A stretch of 64,000 nucleotides of DNA, taken from assembly GCF_002994445.1 (NCBI RefSeq), contig NZ_MRZJ01000007.1, positions 1 to 64,000 of the forward strand. Direction: 5' to 3'. The stretch's first letter is position 1, and the number at the start of each line of letters is the position of its first letter. The notes under the pieces were generated by a model. It saw only the letters and a list, made by a program, of their open reading frames with translations, had not been told where the DNA came from and made no database searches. This stretch comes from Staphylococcus simulans (lineage in GTDB: Bacteria; Bacillota; Bacilli; Staphylococcales; Staphylococcaceae). The position numbers and the translations under genes are program-made. This document shows positions 1 to 11,498 of the stretch, piece by piece.

Positions 1-38
1 CGTAAGTTATATATTTATGGATGCGATGAGCCGCATTG

Positions 39-64
39 AGATCTCAGGTTTGAGGTCTTTTTTT
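39..64 (+). terminator. Rho-independent terminator of a gene left of the window
   Basis: An 8-bp stem (39-46 with 51-58, one G-U pair) is followed by a run of seven T residues. It would end a plus-strand transcript entering from outside the window. I see nothing else in positions 1-150. Confidence 0.7.
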
Positions 65-150
65 ATGCCTAAATTCCTGTGTATATAGCATTTAGTCTAG
101 TAGTATTCTATTTCTGGAAGGATAGGCGATGATAATTAGAGCTTTATACA

Positions 151-194
151 TAAAAAGAGAAGCCATGCATCCTGAGGGGAAACACGGCTTCTCT
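151..194 (-). terminator. Terminator of the ilv-leu operon
   Basis: A perfect 9-bp stem (AGAGAAGCC at 156-164 with GGCTTCTCT at 186-194) is followed on the minus strand by a T-rich tract. It sits 8 bases past the ilvA stop codon, so it closes the nine-gene minus-strand operon. Confidence 0.85.
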
Positions 195-201
195 CTGTGG
201 T

Positions 202-1470
202 TTAAATCAATAATGAATACAACATTTTGTTTTCATTAATATAGATATTAGATGGATCGAACTCATGGACCTTTTCTTTAAGGCGAGTCAGATCATCATG
301 ATTGTTGAGCTGGATACCGATGATAACTGTACCTGTGTTTTGAGAAGACTTTTTCAAGTACTCAAATTTAGTAATATCATCATTCGGTCCTAATACATCA
401 TTTACGAACTCTTTTAACGCACCTGGACGTTGAGGGAAGTTGAAAATGAAGTAATGTTTCATTTCTTCAAAGAGTAAAGAGCGTTCTTCGATTTCTTTCA
501 TGCGGTTGATATCATTGTTTCCGCCGCTGATAATACAAACTACTGTTTTGCCTTTAATTTGATCACGATATTGTTCTAGAGCGGATACGCTTAAAGCACC
601 TGCAGGTTCTGCGACAATTGCTTGTTTAGAATACATATCTAAAATTGTCGAACAAACCGCACCTTCATCGATTTGAAGATAATCATCAACGACTTTTTTC
701 GCAATTTCAAAAATAATTTTGCCGACTTGTGCTACAGAAGCACCATCTACAAATTTATCGATTTCAGGTAGTTTCACACGTTTGTTTTCTAATACAACAG
801 AAGTATACATACTTGCGGCACCTTTAGGTTCTACACCTATAATTTTAGTTTGCGGTGATTTTTCTTTGAAGTAGCTGCCTACACCAGAAATCAATCCACC
901 GCCGCCGATAGCTGAAAATAGATAGTCAACTTGGATATCCTCTTGTTTCGCTTCTTGTAAAATTTCAGTCGCAATTGTACCTTGACCAGCAATTGTATTG
1001 ACGTTATCAAATGGGTCGATAAAGTTCATTGCGTGTTTCTCAGTGTACTCTAAAGCTTCTTTTAAGCAATCATCAAAAGTATCGCCGACTAATACGACTT
1101 CTACATTTTCTCCGCCGAAGAATTTAACTTGGTTAATCTTTTGAAGGGGAGTAGTGACTGGCATAAAGATGACTGCTTTCAAGTCTAAACGACGTGCAGT
1201 AAATGCGACACCTTGTGCATGGTTGCCTGCACTGGCACATGTAATACCTTTTGCTTTCTCGCTATCAGATAAGACTTGAATTGCGTTGTAAGCACCTCTC
1301 AATTTAAAAGAACGTACCCATTGTAAATCTTCTCGTTTCAAATATACATTACAATCGTATTTTAAAGATAAATAGTGATCCTTTTCTAGAGGTGTTTCTT
1401 TTACAATCGGCTGTAATGATAAAAAAGCATCCTCTATATCTTTCGCTGATACAGCAGTTTGTACTGTCAT
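202..1470 (-). CDS. ilvA: Threonine ammonia-lyase (threonine deaminase), biosynthetic
   Basis: This is a 422-residue PLP enzyme that turns threonine into 2-oxobutanoate, the first committed step to isoleucine. The PLP-lysine motif [10 protein letters not shown] lies near residue 55 and the phosphate-binding GGGGLISG near residue 190. A C-terminal ACT-like regulatory domain (about 330-422) fits feedback control by isoleucine. I chose the ATG at 1470 because a GTG nine bases upstream lies inside the AAGGAG ribosome site. It is the last gene of the operon, 12 bases after leuD and directly before the operon terminator. Placing ilvA at the end of ilv-leu is usual for staphylococci. Confidence 0.95.
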   Translation of the reverse strand: MTVQTAVSAKDIEDAFLSLQPIVKETPLEKDHYLSLKYDCNVYLKREDLQWVRSFKLRGAYNAIQVLSDSEKAKGITCASAGNHAQGVAFTARRLDLKAVIFMPVTTPLQKINQVKFFGGENVEVVLVGDTFDDCLKEALEYTEKHAMNFIDPFDNVNTIAGQGTIATEILQEAKQEDIQVDYLFSAIGGGGLISGVGSYFKEKSPQTKIIGVEPKGAASMYTSVVLENKRVKLPEIDKFVDGASVAQVGKIIFEIAKKVVDDYLQIDEGAVCSTILDMYSKQAIVAEPAGALSVSALEQYRDQIKGKTVVCIISGGNNDINRMKEIEERSLLFEEMKHYFIFNFPQRPGALKEFVNDVLGPNDDITKFEYLKKSSQNTGTVIIGIQLNNHDDLTRLKEKVHEFDPSNIYINENKMLYSLLI

Positions 1471-1482
1471 TTCGCTCACTCC

Positions 1483-2064
1483 TTAATTTTGTTGGAATTT
1501 ATGTTCATATTGTTCAATTTGGTCTTCATACTCTAATGTAATCGCAATATCGTCTAGTCCTTGAACGAGCTTGTTTTTCCAAGTTGAATCAATATCAAAA
1601 TGTAATTCTCGATCAGGTGTTTTGATGACCTGATTCGGAAGATCGATTTCAAGTTCTTTATAGTTAGATAAGAACTCGCGATCTTCTTGGTTTAATACTA
1701 TTGGTAATAAAGCATTTTTAGTTGCGTTCATGTAGAAGATGTCACTGAAACTGCCGGCAATAATAATATTAATACCGTAGTCTTTAAGCGCCCATGCCGC
1801 ATGTTCACGGCTTGATCCGCATCCGAAGTTATCTCCTGTAATCAAAATGGAAGCCCCTTTATATTGAGGTTGGTTCAATTCGAATTCAGGATTGTCCGAA
1901 CCATCTTCTAAATAACGCCATTCATCAAATGCATATGGACCGAGTCCTGTTTTTGATACGCCTTTTAAATGTACTTTCGGGATGATTTGATCCGTATCAA
2001 TATTGTCGTGGAAGAGTAGTGCAGTTTTGCCTTTATATTGAGTAATCGGTTCAATTTTAAGCAT
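1483..2064 (-). CDS. leuD: 3-isopropylmalate dehydratase small subunit
   Basis: This is a 193-residue small subunit that pairs with LeuC to convert 2- to 3-isopropylmalate in leucine synthesis. The family motif [17 protein letters not shown] is intact near residues 77-93, and [11 protein letters not shown] near the start is typical. The ATG at 2064 sits nine bases after GGAGG; an upstream TTG at 2070 is less likely. The gene overlaps the leuC stop codon by 8 bases, which points to translational coupling. The partner gene leuC is frameshifted here, so this subunit may have no working partner. Confidence 0.93.
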   Translation of the reverse strand: MLKIEPITQYKGKTALLFHDNIDTDQIIPKVHLKGVSKTGLGPYAFDEWRYLEDGSDNPEFELNQPQYKGASILITGDNFGCGSSREHAAWALKDYGINIIIAGSFSDIFYMNATKNALLPIVLNQEDREFLSNYKELEIDLPNQVIKTPDRELHFDIDSTWKNKLVQGLDDIAITLEYEDQIEQYEHKFQQN

Positions 2065-3435
2065 GTTCAATCGCCTCCCATTTTCTTACATCTACAAAGC
2101 GTCCTTCAATCGCAGCTGCTGCGGCCATTGCAGGTGATACTAAGTGTGTACGTGCTCCCTTGCCTTGTCGTCCTTCAAAGTTGCGGTTGCTGGTAGAAGC
2201 ACAATGTACACCAGCTGGTACTTGGTCAGGGTTCATACCCAAACACATTGAACAGCCAGGTTCACGCCATTCAAAACCAGCATCTTTAAAGATTTTATCA
2301 AGGCCTAATGCTTCAGCTTGATGCTTAACACTTCTAGAACCCGGTACCACAATTGCTGTGATATTTGGATGTACTTTATGGCCTTTGACAAACTTGCTTC
2401 TTTCAAGTCTGAGAGGCGGGCATTTGTACAAGATCCTAAGAAGACATAGCCCAATTCAATATCCTCTGCTTTCTCTCCAGGTTTAAGGTCCATATAGTGA
2501 TATGCGCGTTCATCGTTGATATTTTCAATTTCTGGGAATGGGGTATTAAAGCTGACACCCATTTCAGGACTTGTTCCCCAAGTAACTTGAGGTTCAAGGT
2601 CTGAAACATCTAATTCAATAACACGATCAAATTGTGCATCTTGATCACTGTAAAGTGTTTTCCAATAATCTGCAGTTGCTTCATCGATATGTGCATAAGG
2701 ACGTCCTTTCACATATTCAAGTGTAGTTTCATCAGGCTCGACTAAGCCGTATTTTGCGCCGGCTTCGATTGCCATATTACAGATTGTCATGCGTTCATCC
2801 ATTGAGAGACCGCGAATCGTTGATCCTGCAAATTCAAGTGCATAACCTGTACCGAAATCTACACCGTATTGGTTAATAAGATAAAGAATAATATCTTTGG
2901 CATAAACACCTTTAGGCAATTCACCGTTAATATCAATCAAAAGGTTTTTAGGTTTTGTTTGCCATAGTGTTTGTGTCGCAAATACATGTTCAACTTCACT
3001 TGTGCCGATACCAAAAGCAATCGCACCGAAAGCACCATGTGTTGCTGTGTGAGAGTCTCCGCAAACAATGGTTTTACCAGGTTGAGTTAATCCCATCTCT
3101 GGTCCGACCATATGTACGATACCTTGTTCTTCAGTACCATTATCAAAGAGCTTAACACCAAATTCAGCACAGTTCTTTTGAAGCGTCTTGATTTGTGTTG
3201 CGGCAATTTCATCTTTGATGTTAAAGATATCTTGTGTCGGTACGTTATGATCAATTGTCGCAAATGTTAAATCAGGGCGACGCAGTTTTCTATGTTGAAT
3301 TCTTAATCCTTCAAAGGCTTGAGGTGATGTGACTTCATGGATAAGATGCAAGTCAATATATAATAATTGCGGTTCACCTGCATTTCCTGTGAGTACATGT
3401 CTATTCCATATTTTATCGAACAAAGTTTGACCCAT
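2057..3435 (-). pseudogene. leuC: 3-isopropylmalate dehydratase large subunit, frameshifted
   Basis: Reading from 3435, the first frame encodes a normal LeuC start ([10 protein letters not shown]) through the Fe-S cysteine motif GSCTNAR and on to SDLKEAS. It then drifts into unrelated sequence and stops at 2305. The correct continuation, [10 protein letters not shown] through GCSMCLGMN to the natural C-terminus, is in another frame ending at 2057. The switch lies at about 2395-2402. Family alignment expects two residues between EA and FVKG, but only two bases are present, so the net loss is four bases. The sequence GAAGCAAG would arise from GAAGCAAGCAAG by losing one GCAA unit. The Fe-S ligand cysteines are divided between the two frames, so neither fragment should work. 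A sequencing error cannot be excluded. Confidence 0.88.
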
Positions 3436-3450
3436 TTCAATCACCATCCT

Positions 3451-4491
3451 TTAAAGTTGTTGTAAAATTTTATCGAAAATTTCCGAAGTATGTGCATTAC
3501 CGCCTAAATCAGGTGTTGTAAAACCTGATTTGAGCAAATCATAAACAATAGATTCTAATTCTTCTGCAGCTTGTACTTCATTAAATGTTTCTCTGCAGCA
3601 CATTGCAAGTGAAAGAATCATACCTGTAGGGTTTGCTATATCTTTGCCAGCAATATCAGGTGCAGAACCATGAATAGGTTCGTAAAGTTTTGTTCCTTTT
3701 TGTCCATAGCTGACAGAAGGGGATACACCTAAAGAACCTGGAATGACTGAAGCTTCGTCACTTAAAATATCACCAAACAAGTTTTCAGTAACAATGACAT
3801 CAAATTGTGTAGGATTAGTAATGAGATGCATACTGCACGCATCTACGAGTAAGTGCTGAACTTCTACATCAGGGTAAGATGCTGCGACTTCATTAATTGT
3901 TTTGCGCCATAATTTACTTGAGGCTAATACATTTTCTTTATCAACAGAAGTCAGCTTTTTACGTCTTGATTGTGCAAGCTTGAATGCTGCATGTGCAATA
4001 CGTTCAATTTCTGCTTTAGAATATGTTAATGAATCAATCGCATGATCATCAGCTAGTGTTTTAGGTTCTCCAAAGTACAATCCGCCTGTTAACTCACGTA
4101 CTATCACAAAGTCAGTACCTTTGACTCTTTCTTCTTTTAAAGGAGAGAATTTGCTTGCGCCTTCGACTACAGCAGTAGGGCGGAGGTTCGCAAATAATTC
4201 AAGGTTCTTTCTTAAAGCGAGTAAACCAGCTTCAGGACGTTTTGGACTATCATTCCATTTCGGTCCGCCGATTGCGCCTAATAAGATAGCATCAGATGCT
4301 TTGCAGGCTTTTAGTGTAGATGATGGAAGCGGGTCGCTATAGTTATCTATAGCGGCCCCTCCAAAATCATAGGTTTCTAATTCATAATCAATGTTATATT
4401 TTCTGCTTAATTTCTCTAATATTTTTAAAGTACCTTCTAGTATTTCGGGTCCGATTCCATCGCCTGGAAGGGCAGTGATTTTATAACTCAT
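3451..4491 (-). CDS. leuB: 3-isopropylmalate dehydrogenase
   Basis: This 346-residue enzyme oxidises and decarboxylates 3-isopropylmalate to 2-oxoisocaproate using NAD. The N-terminus [11 protein letters not shown] is the family signature. [13 protein letters not shown] near residue 93 supplies substrate-binding arginines. The Mg-binding region is around [14 protein letters not shown], and the NAD-binding [14 protein letters not shown] is near 275. The start ATG overlaps the leuA stop as ATGA. It precedes leuC by 15 bases. Nothing in it looks damaged. Confidence 0.96.
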   Translation of the reverse strand: MSYKITALPGDGIGPEILEGTLKILEKLSRKYNIDYELETYDFGGAAIDNYSDPLPSSTLKACKASDAILLGAIGGPKWNDSPKRPEAGLLALRKNLELFANLRPTAVVEGASKFSPLKEERVKGTDFVIVRELTGGLYFGEPKTLADDHAIDSLTYSKAEIERIAHAAFKLAQSRRKKLTSVDKENVLASSKLWRKTINEVAASYPDVEVQHLLVDACSMHLITNPTQFDVIVTENLFGDILSDEASVIPGSLGVSPSVSYGQKGTKLYEPIHGSAPDIAGKDIANPTGMILSLAMCCRETFNEVQAAEELESIVYDLLKSGFTTPDLGGNAHTSEIFDKILQQL

Positions 4492-6020
4492 GCATTCACC
4501 CCATCATTCGCTGTTTGTTCAGCAATATGATTAGAATATGCTTCAACATAAGCTTTGCATGAAGCAAGCAATACGTCATGATCAATACCAATACCATAAT
4601 AAGAACGGCCATGAATACTGATTTCTACATTAACTTGAGCTTGTGCATCAGATCCTTCAGTAATAGAAGTGATTTGATAGTTTAAAAGTTCTGACTTAGC
4701 ATCAAAGATTAAATCAACTGCATTGTAAACAGCTAGGATAGAACCAGTGCCTGTTGCGGCAGATTGATATTCTTTACCGTTTTGGTCTCGAAGTTGAACG
4801 ACTGCGCTTTGAACACCTTCAGCAACAAATTGAAGCTGTAAGTTTTCAACGTGATAAGCAGCATTTGTTTCGTGAGAATGACCTTGAACAAGGGCATGCA
4901 CATCATAATCAGAAACATTTTTCTTTTTATCAGCAATCGATTTAAATTGTTTGAACAATTCAACTTGTTTTTCTGGACTGATTTCGTATCCAAGTTGTTT
5001 TAATTTTTCAGCAAAAGCATGTTTGCCCGACAATTTGCCAAGCGGCAATTCTGAAGTTTTGATACCGACTAATTGCGGAGTCATGATTTCATAAGTTTCA
5101 CGATGTTTTAAGAAACCATCTTGGTGAATACCAGATTCATGACTGAACGCGTTTTGACCGATAACCGCTTTATTTCGAGGTACAGGAATACCTGCAAAGC
5201 GTGCAATCAAATCTGAAGTTTCTTTTGTACGACCAAGATCAAGATTAGATTCAATACCATAATGATCTTTACGAACATATAAACCTAAAGCAACTTCTTC
5301 AAGTGCTGTGTTGCCGGCACGTTCGCCGATACCGTTAATACAGCCTTCAATACGTTTCGCACCGTTTTCAATGGCAGCCATACTGTTTGCAACAGCTAAA
5401 CCTAAGTCATCATGACAGTGCGCACTGTAAATGATTTCTTTGTCAGATTTCACATTTTCAAGCAATACTTTAAAGATATTTCCAAATTCAGCAGGGTAGC
5501 TATAACCTACAGTATCAGGAATGTTGATTATTGTTGCACCTGCATCTACAGCTGTTTGGACACTTTTAATAAGGAAGTCTAAATCTGTTCGTGTCGCATC
5601 TTCGGGTGAGAATTGTACAACATCGAATAAAGATTTGCCGTAAGCAACGTTTTCAGTAATTTGCTCAAGCACTTCTTCTTGAGTCATTTTCAACTTATAC
5701 TCTAAGTGGATAGGGCTAGTAGCGATAAATACGTGTAATTGCGGATATTTTGCATCTTTAGTAGCTTCGTATACAGCATCGATATCTGATTTTTTACATC
5801 TTGCTAAACCAACTACTGCTGTTTTTGTTAAGGCTCTTGAGATCGCCTGTACTGAATCAAAGCTGCCTTGACTAGATGCTGGGAATCCTGCCTCAATTAC
5901 ATCAACTCCCCATTTTTCTAGCTGCTTTGCGATGGTCAGTCTTTCATCAAAAGAAAAACTGACGCCTGGAGTTTGTTCACCGTCTCTAAGTGTTGTATCG
6001 AAAATTTGAATATGACTCAT
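4488..6020 (-). CDS. leuA: 2-isopropylmalate synthase
   Basis: This 510-residue enzyme condenses acetyl-CoA with 2-oxoisovalerate, the committed step to leucine. The N-terminal TIM barrel carries [13 protein letters not shown] near residue 6 and the metal-binding [12 protein letters not shown] near 200. The C-terminal third is the LeuA dimer domain that senses leucine. The ATG at 6020 follows GGAGG at good spacing; a TTG at 6029 is less likely. The gene is intact and in the operon between ilvC and leuB. Confidence 0.96.
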   Translation of the reverse strand: MSHIQIFDTTLRDGEQTPGVSFSFDERLTIAKQLEKWGVDVIEAGFPASSQGSFDSVQAISRALTKTAVVGLARCKKSDIDAVYEATKDAKYPQLHVFIATSPIHLEYKLKMTQEEVLEQITENVAYGKSLFDVVQFSPEDATRTDLDFLIKSVQTAVDAGATIINIPDTVGYSYPAEFGNIFKVLLENVKSDKEIIYSAHCHDDLGLAVANSMAAIENGAKRIEGCINGIGERAGNTALEEVALGLYVRKDHYGIESNLDLGRTKETSDLIARFAGIPVPRNKAVIGQNAFSHESGIHQDGFLKHRETYEIMTPQLVGIKTSELPLGKLSGKHAFAEKLKQLGYEISPEKQVELFKQFKSIADKKKNVSDYDVHALVQGHSHETNAAYHVENLQLQFVAEGVQSAVVQLRDQNGKEYQSAATGTGSILAVYNAVDLIFDAKSELLNYQITSITEGSDAQAQVNVEISIHGRSYYGIGIDHDVLLASCKAYVEAYSNHIAEQTANDGVNA

Positions 6021-6044
6021 TTTAATCAACCTCCTGATTGTGTA

Positions 6045-7073
<1,029 letters not shown>

Positions 7074-7107
7074 TTATTTTAAATTCACAAATTTGCGAAA
7101 ATTAAAA

Positions 7108-7581
7108 TTATAATAATGCTGCTGTTCCTGTTCTTGAAACTTGATCAATCTGTTGTGATGATAGTTGTTCTAAAAATGCATCTAAAGCTTGTTGTGTACC
7201 TGAAGCTTGCAAATACGTATAACCATCTTCTTCATTTAATACTGAAACTAGCGCATCACTGCGATTGATAATATTTTCTAACACTTTTTGATCTACAGGT
7301 GTTGCTACTTTTACTAATAAAAGCTCCACATTGTAAAGACTTGTTGTAGTAATATCTTCTACAGATAATACATTGATTTGTTTTTCTAAATGGCGGATGA
7401 GTGATTGTGTCTCTGATTCATCATCGATTTCTGCTACAAAAGTCAAATCCGAAATGCCAGGCTTGATGCTTGGTGTTACGCATAGGGTAACGATATTGAA
7501 TTGACGGCGTAAAAATGTGCTTGTCAATCTGTTCAATGTACCAGATTTATCGATTACTTGAGTTTTGAATGTATGTCTCAT
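7108..7581 (-). CDS. ilvN: Acetolactate synthase small (regulatory) subunit
   Basis: This 157-residue protein starts with an ACT domain (about residues 1-75) that binds branched-chain amino acids for feedback inhibition of IlvB. A second domain typical of IlvH/IlvN small subunits follows. The start ATG overlaps the ilvB stop as ATGA, so the two subunits are translationally coupled. From memory, the S. aureus annotation of this subunit is shorter, so full two-domain length is worth noting. Confidence 0.9.
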   Translation of the reverse strand: MRHTFKTQVIDKSGTLNRLTSTFLRRQFNIVTLCVTPSIKPGISDLTFVAEIDDESETQSLIRHLEKQINVLSVEDITTTSLYNVELLLVKVATPVDQKVLENIINRSDALVSVLNEEDGYTYLQASGTQQALDAFLEQLSSQQIDQVSRTGTAALL

Positions 7582-9338
7582 AGTACACCCTCCATTTCGT
7601 TATTGGCTTTACCGCTTGGAATCATTGGTAATACATGTTCTTTAGGTGAGATTCTTACTTCAATCATTGCAGGGCCTTTATATGCAAAGGCTGCATCTAA
7701 TTGTGATTCCAATTGTTTCGGATCATCGATTAAGAATGCTTTCACACCATAAGCTTCTGATAATTGCTGGAAGTCAGGTTGTCCGTTGAATACTGAATGA
7801 GAGAAACGTTGGTTAAAGAACTTATCTTGCCATTGTTTTACCATTCCAAGTGTTCCGTTATTGATAAGGACAATTTTAATATCTAACCCATATTCATTTA
7901 AGATAGCCATTTCTTGGTTGGTCATTTGGAAGCCGCCGTCGCCTACGAAACAAACTACTGTTTTATCAGGTGCAGCAAGTTTTGCTCCGATAGCAGAAGG
8001 GATACCAAAGCCCATTGTTCCTAAACCGCCGCTTGTCACAAATTGATTATGATGTTTGAACGGATAGAATTGTGCTGCCCACATTTGATGTTGACCAACA
8101 TCTGTTGTAACGACTGCTTCACCATTTGTGATTTTACCGATATATTCGATAGCTTGTTGCGGTTTAATGAATAAATCAGCATCTTCATCTGTATAAGCGA
8201 AAGGATGCTCTGTATTATTATTTACGCATTCATCCACCCAATCTTGATGGTCATCGAATTGCTTTGTTTCTTGGAGCAATGCTTCTAATAATAATTTACA
8301 ATCTGCTACAACACCTAAGTCAGTTTTGATGATCTTATCGATTTCAGAAGCATCGATATCTACATGAACAACTTTAGCGTTTTTGGCAAATTCTTTAGGG
8401 TTGCTTGCAAGACGGTCATCGAAGCGGCTGCCTAAGTTGATCAGTAAGTCGCAATCTGATAATGCCATGTTGCTCGCATAAGAACCATGCATACCGCCCA
8501 TGCCTAAGAATAGTGGATTGCTGTATGGAATAGTGCCTAAACCGTGCAATGTAGTTACTACTGGGATTTGATGACGTTCTGCAAATTCAGTCATTAATGG
8601 ACCGGATTGCGAATGTCTGACACCAGCACCTGCTAAGACAACGGGTTTCTTCGCTGATTTTAACCAATCAAGAATCGTCAATACATCTTTAGGATTCGGT
8701 GCATCTGCTAAACGATAACCTGGTAAATCAAGTTCCTCGCAAACATCTGCTTCTGTTTTTAGGATACCTACATCTTTAGGGAAGTCGATAACAACCGGAC
8801 CTTTACGTCCTGTATTTGCGATGTGGAAAGCTTGATGAACGACTTCAGGGATTTCATCTGGATGTTTAACTTGGAAGTTGTGTTTTGTGATTGGTGTCGT
8901 CATTGACAACAAGTCAGCTTCTTGGAAAGCATCTTTACCAATACCTGGTGTTGCAACTTGTCCTGTAAACACAACTAACGGTAGTGAGTCGCTGTAAGCA
9001 TCTGCGATACCAGTAATAACATTTGTTGCGCCTGGACCGCTGGTAACAACGACTACGCCAGGTTTGCCAGAAACTCTGGCATAACCTTCCGCAGCGTGTA
9101 CTGCACCTTGTTCATGTCTTGCTAAGATATGTCTGATTTTTCCATCATAGAATGTATCATATAACGGTAAAACTGCGCCGCCTGGATAACCGAAGATTTG
9201 TTCAGTACCTTCTTTTAATAGTGCTTCAACGAGCAGTTCTGAACCGCTTCTCTCTGTCGACTTGGCTGTTTCATTTTTTCGTTCTGCTTGTGTGCCGGGT
9301 GTCTCATTTTGATTCTTAGTCATTTGTGGGTTAGACAT
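7578..9338 (-). CDS. ilvB: Acetolactate synthase large (catalytic) subunit
   Basis: This is a 586-residue thiamine-diphosphate enzyme that makes acetolactate from pyruvate, or acetohydroxybutyrate with 2-oxobutanoate. The catalytic glutamate is in EQGAVHAAEGYAR near residue 75. The ThDP motif GDGGFQMTNQEMA ends with NN near residue 493. About 30 N-terminal residues (lysine-, glutamate- and serine-rich) precede the enzyme core. The ATG at 9338 has AGGAG upstream and lies 6 bases after the ilvD stop. Confidence 0.95.
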   Translation of the reverse strand: MSNPQMTKNQNETPGTQAERKNETAKSTERSGSELLVEALLKEGTEQIFGYPGGAVLPLYDTFYDGKIRHILARHEQGAVHAAEGYARVSGKPGVVVVTSGPGATNVITGIADAYSDSLPLVVFTGQVATPGIGKDAFQEADLLSMTTPITKHNFQVKHPDEIPEVVHQAFHIANTGRKGPVVIDFPKDVGILKTEADVCEELDLPGYRLADAPNPKDVLTILDWLKSAKKPVVLAGAGVRHSQSGPLMTEFAERHQIPVVTTLHGLGTIPYSNPLFLGMGGMHGSYASNMALSDCDLLINLGSRFDDRLASNPKEFAKNAKVVHVDIDASEIDKIIKTDLGVVADCKLLLEALLQETKQFDDHQDWVDECVNNNTEHPFAYTDEDADLFIKPQQAIEYIGKITNGEAVVTTDVGQHQMWAAQFYPFKHHNQFVTSGGLGTMGFGIPSAIGAKLAAPDKTVVCFVGDGGFQMTNQEMAILNEYGLDIKIVLINNGTLGMVKQWQDKFFNQRFSHSVFNGQPDFQQLSEAYGVKAFLIDDPKQLESQLDAAFAYKGPAMIEVRISPKEHVLPMIPSGKANNEMEGVL

Positions 9339-9344
9339 AAAGCA

Positions 9345-11042
9345 TCACTCCTCATCGATTAGATATTCTGGAACTCTCATTACGCCGCCTGTGTTTGCAC
9401 TTGTAACGAGTGCTGTGTAACGTGCAAGATATCCAGATTTTACTTTAGCTTTGAATGGTTTAAGTTCTGATTTTCGTTTGTCTAATTCTTCGCTTGAAAC
9501 TTCAACATCTAATGTTCTGTTTGTTAAATCGATTGTGATTTCATCACCGTCGTTGATTAATCCAATCGGACCGCCTGAAGCTGCTTCAGGTGAAATATGT
9601 CCGACAGCGATACCTCTTGTGGCACCTGAGAATCTTCCGTCAGTGATTAAGGCAACATCTTTGCCTAAGCCGCGTCCTACGATTGAAGAAGTAGGGGCCA
9701 GCATCTCAGGCATTCCTGGTCCGCCTTTAGGACCTTCGTAACGGATAACAACCACATGTCCTTCGCGAACTGTATGATTATCGATAGCTTCAACAGCTTC
9801 ATCATGTGAATCGAAGCAAATTGCTTTTCCTTTGAAGACTTTGATTTCAGGGTCTACACCGCCGACTTTGATAACTGCACCGTTAGGAGCCAAGTTGCCG
9901 TATAAGATAGATAGACCGCCTTCTTTATCATAGGGTTCTTCCAATGTATGGATAACATCAGTATTTTTGATTTCTTTGCCTTCATTGTTTTCACGAAGTG
10001 TTTTACCTGTAGCAGTGATTCTATCCGGATGCAATGTTCCTTCTTTTTTCATTAATTCGTTGATAATCGCTGGAACACCGCCGGCTTCATGAACGTCATG
10101 CATAGAATATGAAGAACTTGGTGCGATTTTAGATAAATAAGGTGTACGTTTTGCGATTTCATTGATGCGGCTTAAATCATAGTCAATGCCAGCTTCATTC
10201 GCAATCGCAAGTGTATGAAGTACTGTGTTTGTAGAACCGCCCATCGCCATATCTAATGCGAAAGCATCATCTAATGCTTCTCTTGTAACGATGTCACGCG
10301 GTTTTAAATCATTTTTGATATTGTCTACTAATTTGAAGGCTGCTTCGCGAATCATTTCACGACGTTGGTCTGAAACAGCTAAAGCAGTACCATTATATGG
10401 AAGGGCTAGTCCTAAAACTTCCATTAAACAGTTCATTGAGTTGGCAGTGAACATCCCTGCACAAGAACCGCAAGTAGGGCATGCATTTTGTTCCATATCC
10501 AAGAAATCTTCCTTACTCATTGAACCGCCTTTAAATGCGCCGACAGCTTCGAACATTGAAGATAATGTTAAAGCTTTGCCTGTTGATGATAATCCGGCTT
10601 TCATCGGTCCGCCTGAACAGAAGATTGCAGGTACGTTGGTTCTGACTGCTGCCATCAACATTCCTGGTGTGATCTTGTCGCAGTTAGGAATGTAGAATAC
10701 ACCATCGAACCAATGGGCATTGATTACTGTTTCTGCCGCATCTGCAATGATTTCACGTGATGGTAATGAATAACGCATTCCTATATGTCCCATAGCGATA
10801 CCATCATCGACGCCGATTGTATTGAATTCAAATGGAATAGCGCCAGCTTCTCTGATTGCTTCTTTAGCGATGTCTGCAAGTTCTCTAAGGTGTACGTGTC
10901 CTGGAACGATATCAATGTAAGAGTTGCAAATTGCTACGAACGGTTTGTTCATATCTCTTGGGTCTTTGATTTGTCCTGTGGCATGAAGTAAACTTCTGGC
11001 TGGAGCTTGTTGGTCTCCTTTTTTGATAGTGTCGCTTCTCAA
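9345..11042 (-). CDS. ilvD: Dihydroxy-acid dehydratase
   Basis: This 565-residue Fe-S dehydratase forms the 2-oxo acids of valine and isoleucine. Cluster-ligand motifs [22 protein letters not shown] and [18 protein letters not shown] are present, as is the C-terminal GRFSGATRG. Family length and the good GGGAGG site seven bases upstream support a TTG start at 11042. The open frame runs further upstream, but that stretch is the attenuator hairpin and not protein. It is the first structural gene of the operon. Confidence 0.95.
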   Translation of the reverse strand: MRSDTIKKGDQQAPARSLLHATGQIKDPRDMNKPFVAICNSYIDIVPGHVHLRELADIAKEAIREAGAIPFEFNTIGVDDGIAMGHIGMRYSLPSREIIADAAETVINAHWFDGVFYIPNCDKITPGMLMAAVRTNVPAIFCSGGPMKAGLSSTGKALTLSSMFEAVGAFKGGSMSKEDFLDMEQNACPTCGSCAGMFTANSMNCLMEVLGLALPYNGTALAVSDQRREMIREAAFKLVDNIKNDLKPRDIVTREALDDAFALDMAMGGSTNTVLHTLAIANEAGIDYDLSRINEIAKRTPYLSKIAPSSSYSMHDVHEAGGVPAIINELMKKEGTLHPDRITATGKTLRENNEGKEIKNTDVIHTLEEPYDKEGGLSILYGNLAPNGAVIKVGGVDPEIKVFKGKAICFDSHDEAVEAIDNHTVREGHVVVIRYEGPKGGPGMPEMLAPTSSIVGRGLGKDVALITDGRFSGATRGIAVGHISPEAASGGPIGLINDGDEITIDLTNRTLDVEVSSEELDKRKSELKPFKAKVKSGYLARYTALVTSANTGGVMRVPEYLIDEE

Positions 11043-11066
11043 TATAATTCCTCCCGTATATTCAAA

Positions 11067-11170
11067 TAAAAAAACGTCCCAATAATATTGGGACGTCAAT
11101 GAAGTCCCATTCAATCGGAAATAGGACTTAAACATTTAGTAGTTTCAATTACTAAAGTTCGAGTCCTAGC
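11067..11170 (-). promoter_or_regulatory. Transcription attenuator of the ilv-leu operon
   Basis: On the minus strand, an 11-bp GC-containing stem (11086-11096 with 11074-11084) plus a run of T residues forms a terminator just before ilvD. Upstream, GGGAC at 11104-11109 can pair with the 5' arm of that terminator instead, so it looks like an antiterminator. A further stem joins 11122-11128 to 11162-11168, and its outer arm overlaps the stop codon of the leader peptide. This gives three mutually exclusive pairings of the classic ribosome-mediated type. No T-box sequence was seen. Confidence 0.8.
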
Positions 11171-11237
11171 AAATTAATAAAATGACTAAAATATTTGTTG
11201 TTGTCGGTAGTGTATTCGTATGTGTTCTGTTAGTCAT
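11166..11237 (-). CDS. ilv-leu leader peptide (attenuator peptide)
   Basis: This short ORF encodes 23 residues ending in NILVILLIC, so seven of the last nine residues are Ile, Leu or Val. AAAGGAG lies 10 bases before its ATG. Its stop codon falls inside the first stem of the attenuator. This arrangement is what ribosome-mediated attenuation needs: stalling at branched-chain codons would keep the terminator from forming. A leucine-rich attenuator peptide controlling ilv-leu has been reported for S. aureus; this appears to be the equivalent. Confidence 0.85.
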   Translation of the reverse strand: MTNRTHTNTLPTTTNILVILLIC

Positions 11238-11302
11238 TTCAATTTGCTCCTTTCGAATGGTTTTATGAATAAATTTGAATTGTCTAAAAATTTGATAAAC
11301 TT

Positions 11303-11331
11303 AATTTACTACATGGGAAGGGCAATGTCAA
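11303..11331 (-). promoter_or_regulatory. Sigma-A promoter of the ilv-leu operon
   Basis: On the minus strand, TTGACA (11326-11331) and TAAATT (11303-11308) are separated by 17 bases. The start would be near 11296, giving a leader of about 60 bases before the leader peptide. Confidence 0.75.
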
Positions 11332-11332
11332 C

Positions 11333-11347
11333 AGATTTCAGAAAATT
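11333..11347 (-). promoter_or_regulatory. CodY-like box upstream of the ilv-leu promoter
   Basis: AATTTTCTGAAATCT on the minus strand matches the CodY consensus AATTTTCWGAAAATT at 13 of 15 positions and ends one base before the -35 hexamer. A second, weaker half-match overlaps it at 11342-11356. CodY repression of ilv-leu is established in staphylococci; the binding here is inferred from sequence. Confidence 0.7.
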
Positions 11348-11498
11348 TTCTAAATTAATTTTTGAAAAGGTTTTCTTTAATTACATATTTCAATTTTCAT
11401 GCAATCAGTCATTTGATGCTGAAGGTATTGCTTAGCATGTTACAATATAGAAGACGAATTTTCTGCAGTACGCAGAAACATAAATAGGAGATTTGAAA

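Noticed and set aside
2057..3447. Two separate genes in place of leuC
   Set aside because: The two frames are consecutive pieces of one LeuC protein, and each lacks residues needed for the Fe-S site.
11043..11135. A 31-residue N-terminal extension of IlvD
   Set aside because: That stretch is the attenuator terminator hairpin, and the family starts at the TTG at 11042 after GGGAGG.
11100..11240. T-box riboswitch before ilvD
   Set aside because: No T-box core sequence or specifier loop was found; a leader peptide explains the terminator.
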